Assembly: GCA_963735025.1 (NCBI GenBank)
Contig: CAVTJG010000009.1
Location: 1,550,001-1,614,000, forward strand
Source: JAABRB01 sp963735025
GTDB taxonomy: Bacteria > Pseudomonadota > Gammaproteobacteria > Burkholderiales > SG8-39
Direction of reading: 5' to 3'
Length of the DNA stretch: 64,000 bases
Below are positions 58,584 to 64,000 of this stretch, piece by piece. A program made the translations under genes and the position numbers. Each line of letters begins with the position of its first letter. Position 1 is the first letter of the stretch. Below the pieces are notes generated by a model. The model saw only the letters and a program-made list of their open reading frames with translations. It was not told where the DNA came from and did no database searches.

Positions 58584-58979
58584 ATGTCGAGACGTCCGGT
58601 TGCATGGCATCTCGCTGCCGTTGCGGTAGGGCTGGTCGTGGGTGGATGCGCGACCGACATGCCCCGCGACGTCAGATTGCCCGAGCGCGTCACCTACCGA
58701 TGCGAGGGCGGGCGAACGTTCGAAGCGCAGTTCACGCAGTCGAACGAATTCGCGACGGTGACTTTCGCGGGCAACAAGTCCTACCGGCTGCCCAGGGTGC
58801 CCGGTGCGACGCAGGCAAAGTTCAGCGACGGCAAGACCACGCTGTGGCTCGACGGTCAGAATGCCCTCGTGGAATCCAGCGTGGCGATCGCGGGACGGAA
58901 CTGCGCGAGCGAGCAGGCGCTGCCGGAAGGCGCACGACAGAATCGACCGCTCTTCGGCTCCGATCCATGGTGGCGATAA
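58584..58979 (+). CDS. MliC-like lipoprotein (lysozyme inhibitor family)
   Basis: 131 aa from ATG 58584, with GGGGAGAAGG upstream; an earlier ATG at 58533 is possible. Lipobox region VVGGCATD. The mature domain VTYRCEGGRTFEAQF...TLWLDGQNALVES (abridged) resembles the MliC/PliC eight-stranded fold, with the Cys pair (YRC and RNC). Inhibitor activity is inferred from the fold only. Confidence 0.75.
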   Translation: MSRRPVAWHLAAVAVGLVVGGCATDMPRDVRLPERVTYRCEGGRTFEAQFTQSNEFATVTFAGNKSYRLPRVPGATQAKFSDGKTTLWLDGQNALVESSVAIAGRNCASEQALPEGARQNRPLFGSDPWWR

Positions 58980-59012
58980 CGCGCGGGCGCGCCTAGGCGC
59001 CCGGGGCTCCGA

Positions 59013-60233
59013 ATGTTTCGCGGCTGGGTGGTCGTCGGCGCTGCTTTCACCGCACTCACCGTGATCTTCGGCGTCGCCTATTCGTTCGCGTCGTTCTTCG
59101 CGTCCTTTCAGGGCGAATTCGGTGCGCTGCGCGCGGACGTGTCGCTGGTGTTCGCGATCTCGGGATTCCTCTGGTTCGCGCTGGGCGCGTTCACCGGCGC
59201 ATATTCCGACCGGCTCGGCCCGCGACCGATGGTCATCGCCGGAATGCTGTTTCTTGCGATCGGTCTGTTTGCCGCGTCGCGGGCAACGACCCTCATTCAG
59301 ATCTACGCGACCTATAGCCTGGGCGTCGGGCTGGGCGTTGGCTTCGTGTACGTCCCGGCGATCGGGGCAGTCCAGCCATGGTTTCGCAAGCGCCTCGGAC
59401 TCGCGGCGGGTCTCGCCTCGGCCGGAGTCGGAATGGGTACCCTGATCACACCGTATGCATCGGTCGCGCTGATCCACACGTTCGGCTGGCGCGGCGCGTT
59501 CGTCGCACTCGGTGGGTTCGTCCTGGTAGTGGGCATCACCGCGGCGGCGCTTCTGGACAACGATCCCGCGCGCCATGGACTGCATCCGGATGGCGCCACG
59601 GGTGAACCCGGCAAACCGCCCCCGAAAGCGGGGCTCTCGCTGCGCGAGACGCTGCGCACGCGCGTGTTCTGGATATTCTTCGCGTCGCTGGTCCTGTGCA
59701 CGATCGGCCAGGCCATGCCGTTCGCGCATCTCGTTCCCTACGCGCGCGATCATGGTCACACTGAAGCCTTTGGCGCCATCCTGATCGGACTGGTCGGCGT
59801 CGGCAGCGTGATCGGCCGGTTCGGGCTGGGCGGCATGAGCGATCGCGTCGGGCGGCGCGAAATGCTCGGCGGCGTGTATGCGGCGATGGCGGTGCTCTTC
59901 GTCGGGTGGGCGGCCTTCTCTGACGCGTGGATTCTCGCGGCATTCGCGCTGCTCTACGGCGTGAGCTACGGTGGGTTCGTCGGCACCTGCCCGCCGCTCG
60001 CCACCGACTACTTCGGGCCGAAGGCGATCTCTGGCGTGATCGGCGCGCTGTACGCGGGCGCCGGCATCGGCTACCTCGTCGGACCGCTTGCCGCCGGCGT
60101 GGCCTACGATCTGCAGAAGAGCTACACGCTGCCCATCGGAATCGCGGCTGTGCTCTTCTGCGCCGCGGCCGCGCTCACCCGTTTGTTGCCGCCGAGCGGA
60201 ACCCGATTGCAGGCGGCGCCAGCGCACGCGTGA
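59013..60233 (+). CDS. MFS transporter (OFA/monocarboxylate-type)
   Basis: 406 aa, twelve hydrophobic helices. GWVVVGAAFTALTVIFGVAYSFASFF (in part), the GPRPMVIAG loop, GVGMGTLITPYASVALI and GVGSVIGRFGLGGMSDRVGRR are typical. Likely moves a small carboxylate. Convergent with the GNAT gene, ending 2 nt from it. Confidence 0.9.
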   Translation: MFRGWVVVGAAFTALTVIFGVAYSFASFFASFQGEFGALRADVSLVFAISGFLWFALGAFTGAYSDRLGPRPMVIAGMLFLAIGLFAASRATTLIQIYATYSLGVGLGVGFVYVPAIGAVQPWFRKRLGLAAGLASAGVGMGTLITPYASVALIHTFGWRGAFVALGGFVLVVGITAAALLDNDPARHGLHPDGATGEPGKPPPKAGLSLRETLRTRVFWIFFASLVLCTIGQAMPFAHLVPYARDHGHTEAFGAILIGLVGVGSVIGRFGLGGMSDRVGRREMLGGVYAAMAVLFVGWAAFSDAWILAAFALLYGVSYGGFVGTCPPLATDYFGPKAISGVIGALYAGAGIGYLVGPLAAGVAYDLQKSYTLPIGIAAVLFCAAAALTRLLPPSGTRLQAAPAHA

Positions 60234-60235
60234 GG

Positions 60236-60685
60236 CTACTGCTCGAGCGATAGCCGCATTGTCAGCATTTCCGAAGGCACGAACCCATGCCGCGCATAGA
60301 AGCGCTGCGCCGAGACGTTGACGCGATCGGTGAGCAGCGTGAGTCGACGGCAGCCGACGGATCTGGCGAAGTCGATTCCCCCCTGAAGCAACCTCGAGCC
60401 CGCACCGCTCCCACGATGATCGGGATGCACGATCATGTCTTCGAGGATGGCCACTCGACCACCCAGCGCGGTGCTGACCGTGAAGAGCAGATTGACCATG
60501 CCTCGCGGAACGCCACGTTCGCGCAGGACCAGGATCTGGCCGCGTTCCGGAAAATCGATGATTTCCCGCAGTCCGGCCGCTTGCAACGATCGGTCCGGCT
60601 GGAATTCCGCTTCCTGTGCGAAAAGGATTCCGAGCAGCTCGCAGAGCGCCGGGATGTCCTCCGTGGTGGCCGCCGTCACTTCCAT
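60236..60685 (-). CDS. GNAT family N-acetyltransferase
   Basis: 149 aa. Acetyl-CoA motif V-H-P-D-H-RGSGAGSRLL (VHPDHRGSGAG) with ILEDMIV before it, and FYARHGFVPSEM at the C-terminus. Acceptor unknown. Lies 4 nt downstream of the OsmC gene. Confidence 0.9.
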   Translation of the reverse strand: MEVTAATTEDIPALCELLGILFAQEAEFQPDRSLQAAGLREIIDFPERGQILVLRERGVPRGMVNLLFTVSTALGGRVAILEDMIVHPDHRGSGAGSRLLQGGIDFARSVGCRRLTLLTDRVNVSAQRFYARHGFVPSEMLTMRLSLEQ

Positions 60686-60689
60686 GAAT

Positions 60690-61154
60690 TCACGACCCGG
60701 GTTCGACCACGATCTCGCACTTCAACGAGTTGGCGATGAAACATTCCTCGTGCGCGCGGTGATGAAGCGATTCCAGCACTTCCGCGGAGGGCGTCTTCTG
60801 GGCCAGGAACCGGATGCTCGGGCGCAGCGTGATGCGACTGAACGCCAGCTTCCCCGCGGGATTCTTTTCCATCACCCCGTACGCCTCGTCCCGGTAGCTC
60901 TCCACCACGAAGCCGCGCTTTGCGGCGAGCGACAGGAACCAGAGCATGTGGCAGCTCGACGCGGAAGCGACGAGCGCCTCCTCCGGGTCGACGGCCTCGA
61001 TGACGCAGCAAGGTGCAGGAACCACCGTGGGCGAGGCGGACGCTGCGACCTTCACGCCGCCGTCGAACGACCACTCGTGGCCACGGCTGAATCGATTGTC
61101 GACAAACGGCGCGCCATCGCGGCGCCAGCTGACTTGCGCTTCGTACTTGTGCAT
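60690..61154 (-). CDS. OsmC/Ohr family peroxiredoxin
   Basis: 154 aa with AGGAG 8 nt before the ATG. Thiol peroxidase cysteines Cys68 (SASSCHMLWFL) and Cys138 (HEECFIANSL), the paired redox centre of OsmC proteins. Reduces organic hydroperoxides. A longer upstream frame (to 61622) is antisense-like extension over the next gene and is rejected. Confidence 0.92.
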   Translation of the reverse strand: MHKYEAQVSWRRDGAPFVDNRFSRGHEWSFDGGVKVAASASPTVVPAPCCVIEAVDPEEALVASASSCHMLWFLSLAAKRGFVVESYRDEAYGVMEKNPAGKLAFSRITLRPSIRFLAQKTPSAEVLESLHHRAHEECFIANSLKCEIVVEPGS

Positions 61155-61156
61155 GT

Positions 61157-61933
61157 TCAGGCTCCTGCGACGGCTCTCGGCCGATCGATTGCATGATTCT
61201 CTCGCAACGACCCGCGCTTGTGAGCGAGGTAGACGGTATTCGACGACTCGCCGCCCGTATACGGATTGGGAAAAGTCACGACATGGGATGCGGATGAGTG
61301 GAACACCGTGTCGAGCAGCCGGGTGAACGCCGTCTCCGGAGGATCGTTGGACCATAGCCCGAAGACTCCGCCCGGGTGGAGCTTGTCGGCCACGCTTCTC
61401 AGCCCCCGAGCCGAATAGAAAGCGCTGTTTCCCGGGTTCAGCCAGTGACTCGGCGAATGGTCGATGTCGAGCAGCACGGCGTGCATCAGGCGGCTCGGGT
61501 CGGCGGGATCGAATCCGGATCCGGATGAGGATGCAACGGCAAAGAAATCGGCGTGAACGAGCGTGCAGCGCGGATCCGCCGCCAGCTCCTTCCCGCGCGG
61601 CACGAGGCCGGTGCGGTGCCACGCGATGACCGGCTCCATCACCTCGATGACCGTGAGCGACCGGACCGACGGGTCCTCGAGAACCGCAAGTGCCGTATGG
61701 CCCAGACCCAGGCCGCCGACCACGACATCGAGGTCGGAGCCTTCGACCGCAGCGAGCCCGAGTCGCGCAAGCTGCACCTCGGCGACGGTGAACAGGCTGG
61801 ACATGAGGAACTCATCGCCGAGCTTCACCTCGTAGAGGATCTTTCCTCCAAGCCGCGGTTCCGCGCGGCGCCGCAAGCTGATATCGCCGAGCGGCGTTTC
61901 CCGGTAATCCAGTTCCTCAAACTCGGGCGTCAT
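61157..61933 (-). CDS. Spermidine synthase-like methyltransferase-fold protein
   Basis: 258 aa with a SAM/dcSAM-binding core: VVVGGLGLGHTALAVLED, SLTVIEVMEPVIAW, LVHADFF and LLDIDHSPSHWL. Resembles SpeE-like proteins but lacks the N-terminal extension and typical putrescine site, so the substrate is open. Overlaps the glycosyltransferase stop by 4 nt (61930-61933). Confidence 0.85.
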   Translation of the reverse strand: MTPEFEELDYRETPLGDISLRRRAEPRLGGKILYEVKLGDEFLMSSLFTVAEVQLARLGLAAVEGSDLDVVVGGLGLGHTALAVLEDPSVRSLTVIEVMEPVIAWHRTGLVPRGKELAADPRCTLVHADFFAVASSSGSGFDPADPSRLMHAVLLDIDHSPSHWLNPGNSAFYSARGLRSVADKLHPGGVFGLWSNDPPETAFTRLLDTVFHSSASHVVTFPNPYTGGESSNTVYLAHKRGSLRENHAIDRPRAVAGA

Positions 61934-63226
61934 GTGCCGGTTCCCATTCTCGTGCGATCAATGCATGCGATCAATTCGTCCGCCGCGCACGCCGCGCCGT
62001 CTGTTTGCGACAGCGTATCCGCGATCACGCGTGCTGCCTGCGCGTACGAAGCCTGGTCCAGCAAGGCGGCCACCTCGAACGCGAGCCGCTGCGCGGTCAC
62101 CTTTTCGAACGGAAGCACCCGCCCCACGCCCAGCGCCGCCGCACGACGCGCATTGTCGGGCTGATCGAACGCGACCGGCAGGATCACCTGCGGCTGGCCG
62201 GCCCGCAACGCTTGCGCGAGCGTGCCGATACCGCCTTGATGCACGACCGCAGCCCCGCGCGAGAATAGCGTCGAGTAAGGAACATAAGGAAACGCCTGCA
62301 CGCCTTCGGGAAGCGTAGCGGGAAGGTTCTCCGGCGGTCGCGGGGCCGGTCACGAGAATGGCGCGCCGTCCGAGTTGCTGTGCTGCCGCGGCGGCCTTGC
62401 CCCAGAAATCGCCTGCGATCCACACCGCCGACGAGCCGAGCGCAAACACGATCGGCGGTTCGCCCGTGGCGAGGAAGCGCTCGAGTTCGGCGTGGGTCAC
62501 CGCGTCCGTTGCGGCACCGTCGTAGGTGGGCGCACCGCAGATACGGACAGCGGGCGGCCAGTCCGGCTGGGGGCGCGCGAGCAGCGAGTCGAACAGCGCG
62601 AGGTTGCGAAGCGGCGAGAACTGTCCCTCGAACATCGCCGCATGCTTGCTCGGCGGCAATCCGAGTTCGCGCCGGAAGCGCCGGAGCGGCGCTTCCCAGT
62701 GTCGCACCGCGAACTTGAGCAGATTGAAAACCAGCCGGTAGGGAGTCGGCCCCAATGATCGAAGGCGCCGGAGCCACAAAGCGCCGGCGAGGGAAGGCGG
62801 GTCGCAGGCGGACATGAAGCTCAACGGCGCGAGCACGGTAGCGACCCACGGCATTTTCCGGCGTTGCGCCAGGAGCGGAAGCGTGACGGTGAGGGGGTGC
62901 GAAACCAGCAGATCGACAGAATCGGCTGCGCGCGAAAGGTCCTCGTAGGTGGCCCGCAGATGCGGCATGACCATTTCGCGGATGAGGTACTCGGGCCCGC
63001 GGCGCGCGTCGAAGAGCGTTGCCACCAGGGTCCGGTAGTCCCCGAATTCGGCCATGCTCGGGCGAATCGGCGCGATCTCGACGCCGGCTTGCTCGACCGT
63101 CTCGCGATGCTCTTCAGCGGTCGCGATCACTGCCTCGTGGCCGCGCGCCTGTAGCGCTCGGGCGACCGCAATGTACGGGTGCAGATCGCCCAGCGATCCG
63201 GCAGTGGCGAGCAGGAATCGGCTCAA
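61930..63226 (-). pseudogene. UGT-like glycosyltransferase (GT1/MGT family), frameshifted near C-terminus
   Basis: About 431 aa if repaired. N-terminal RFLLATAGSLGDLHPYIAVARALQARGHE is the GT1 acceptor domain (a TTG at 63224-63226 is the best start). The C-terminal domain has PPIVFALGSSAVWIAG and, in another frame, VVHQGGIGTLAQALRAGQPQVILPVAFDQPDNA, the nucleotide-sugar binding motif. The frames meet near 62318-62326 (CCGCCGGAGAACC): reading GENLPATLPEGVQAFPYVPYS requires one base to be gained or lost. Relatives transfer rhamnose or glucose to lipids or antibiotics. Confidence 0.85.
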
Positions 63227-63348
63227 CGTGTGCGTCGCGCGGAGTGATTCGTGTTGCGAGGAACACCGCCGACCGTCGCGGCACCGACAATGGCGAGAAT
63301 GGCGAGAGCGGTCAGCAAGGCTGCTCCGTGGTTGTGCGCTCGGGCCGA

Positions 63349-63753
63349 TTAACGGGCGTCGACTACGACAGCCCGGCCGTTCCGCCTTTCGATTTCGATT
63401 GTCAGGATCGCGGCTGCCGGCTTGTTCAGGATATAGGTATTTGGGGTATCGACGAAACGCGCGTGGTAGGTGGTGCTGTGACTGGATACGATACGGCCGG
63501 TTGCATCCTTGCACCAGATGATGAGCGCGCCCACCTTGTCGAGCTGCACGGTGTACGGCCCGACGCACTCCCCCGCCTTCGACGGCGTGTGGTGCCGGAT
63601 GCTGTACCGGGCGCCGGACTCGTTCCCCAATCGGCCGACTCCGGCTTCGATATCGTAGGCGAGTCGGGTCGCGGCATCGGTAAAGGTATCGCAAGCCGTG
63701 ATTGCAGCAAGGGAAGCGAGTAGCAGCAACCAGGGCGAAAAGAGTCGGGTCAT
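63349..63753 (-). CDS. Hypothetical lipoprotein
   Basis: 134 aa from ATG 63751-63753. Signal peptide ending LAAITACD (lipobox-like), then a soluble region with two Cys (GECVG, IIWC) and repeated short strands (YTVQLDKVGALIIWC, RFVDTPNTYI, AAILTIEIERR). No family recognised. The region between it and the glycosyltransferase (63227-63348) shows nothing notable. Confidence 0.6.
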   Translation of the reverse strand: MTRLFSPWLLLLASLAAITACDTFTDAATRLAYDIEAGVGRLGNESGARYSIRHHTPSKAGECVGPYTVQLDKVGALIIWCKDATGRIVSSHSTTYHARFVDTPNTYILNKPAAAILTIEIERRNGRAVVVDAR

Positions 63754-63847
63754 GCCTATGCTGCCGGGACTGCTGCCCACGAGCGCGGGGACCGCAAGTT
63801 CACCTTCAAGGCGAGGGTGTGGCGAAGCGCGCCGCGAGCGTTCCGCC

Positions 63848-64000
63848 TCACAGCGCCATTTCCATGAACACCACGCTGGACCGATAAACCGACGCGGAAT
63901 CGGGCGCCTGATAGTGCTCCATGCTGTTTCCCGCATAGGAATCGATCTCGACAAACCCCACCGACTTGTACAGGGAATGCGCGGCGTCCAGAAACTTCAG
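63848..64000 (-). CDS. C-terminal part of a GNAT acetyltransferase (cut by window edge)
   Basis: The last 50 residues only: KFLDAAHSLYKSVGFVEIDSYA, GNSMEHYQAPDSASVYRSSVVFMEMAL. The segment AHSLYKSVGF is the typical helix-strand end of a GNAT fold. Start and acetyl-CoA motif lie beyond the right edge. Confidence 0.7.
   Translation of the reverse strand: MKFLDAAHSLYKSVGFVEIDSYAGNSMEHYQAPDSASVYRSSVVFMEMAL

Noticed and set aside
1..64000. CRISPR arrays, tRNA/rRNA genes, prophage or insertion sequences
   Set aside because: No spaced direct-repeat array, no cloverleaf sequence ending in CCA, no transposase, integrase or phage structural motif was seen on reading both strands.

Overview
The window is GC-rich chromosomal DNA, probably from a betaproteobacterium (Burkholderiales-like). 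The evidence is indirect: gene families typical of that class (DUF3301, DUF6279-type lipoprotein, BPSS1780-like membrane protein), paired ABC and TRAP uptake systems for organic acids, c-type cytochromes, FNR/ANR-type sites, and short palindromic repeats of the GTCATTCCCGCG type. I saw no rRNA, tRNA, CRISPR array, insertion sequence, phage or plasmid backbone.

Layout. 1-6.8 kb (minus): an uptake-activation operon of an acyl-CoA synthetase followed by livK-livH-livM-livF-livG; livG runs off the left edge. 7-11.1 kb (plus): a MetE-type methyltransferase, an IlvD/Edd sugar-acid dehydratase and a DapA/NAL-family lyase. 11.1-12.5 kb: a frameshifted ion channel and a frameshifted 3-hydroxyacyl-CoA dehydrogenase. 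12.6-13.8 kb: a PhnD-like binding domain fused to rhodanese. 14.1-18.2 kb: a three-subunit molybdenum hydroxylase whose FAD subunit carries the four-cysteine loop of 4-hydroxybenzoyl-CoA reductase. 18.5-24.2 kb: an electron-transfer island with two periplasmic c-type cytochrome genes, a Cyc2-like outer-membrane haem-porin fusion and a divergent OmpR-type two-component system; both cytochrome promoters carry FNR/ANR-type boxes and one carries an array of four TTAAG half-sites. 24.3-30.4 kb: an enolase-superfamily enzyme, a GlcG-like protein, an orphan ParB-domain protein and a DctPQM TRAP transporter. 30.5-39.3 kb (minus): lrgA-lrgB, then a tightly overlapping MoxR-DUF58-DUF4350-DUF4129-SpoIIM-RDD operon behind a BPSS1780-like gene. 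39.4-43.9 kb (plus): ankyrin protein, SDR, MaoC, DUF3301, ferredoxin-NADP reductase and a lipoprotein. 43.9-47.4 kb (minus): a complete phnD-phnC-phnE-phnE transporter without C-P lyase genes. 47.6-64 kb: TPR proteins, several transporters, an HSL-type hydrolase, an orphan molybdopterin oxidoreductase, SDR, PilZ, a HCCA-isomerase-like protein, MliC-like lipoprotein, OsmC, spermidine-synthase-like protein and a glycosyltransferase.

Two features cut across the window. First, intergenic palindromic repeats of at least four types occur every few kilobases. One lies in frame inside the acyl-CoA synthetase, and another shows paired (covarying) changes in its stem next to a constant TGTTCGT flank. 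Second, at least seven loci show single-base frameshifts between otherwise well conserved halves. The number and the 1-nt size suggest residual assembly error, but decay cannot be excluded from the sequence alone.

Functionally the window reads as a heterotrophic, probably aromatic- and organic-acid-degrading organism: acids are imported (Liv, TRAP, MFS), activated to CoA thioesters (acyl-CoA synthetase) and processed (HBCR-type hydroxylase, HAD, MaoC, SDR). It appears able to adjust its c-type cytochromes, possibly including electron exchange across the outer membrane, to oxygen and to a second signal sensed by the two-component system.
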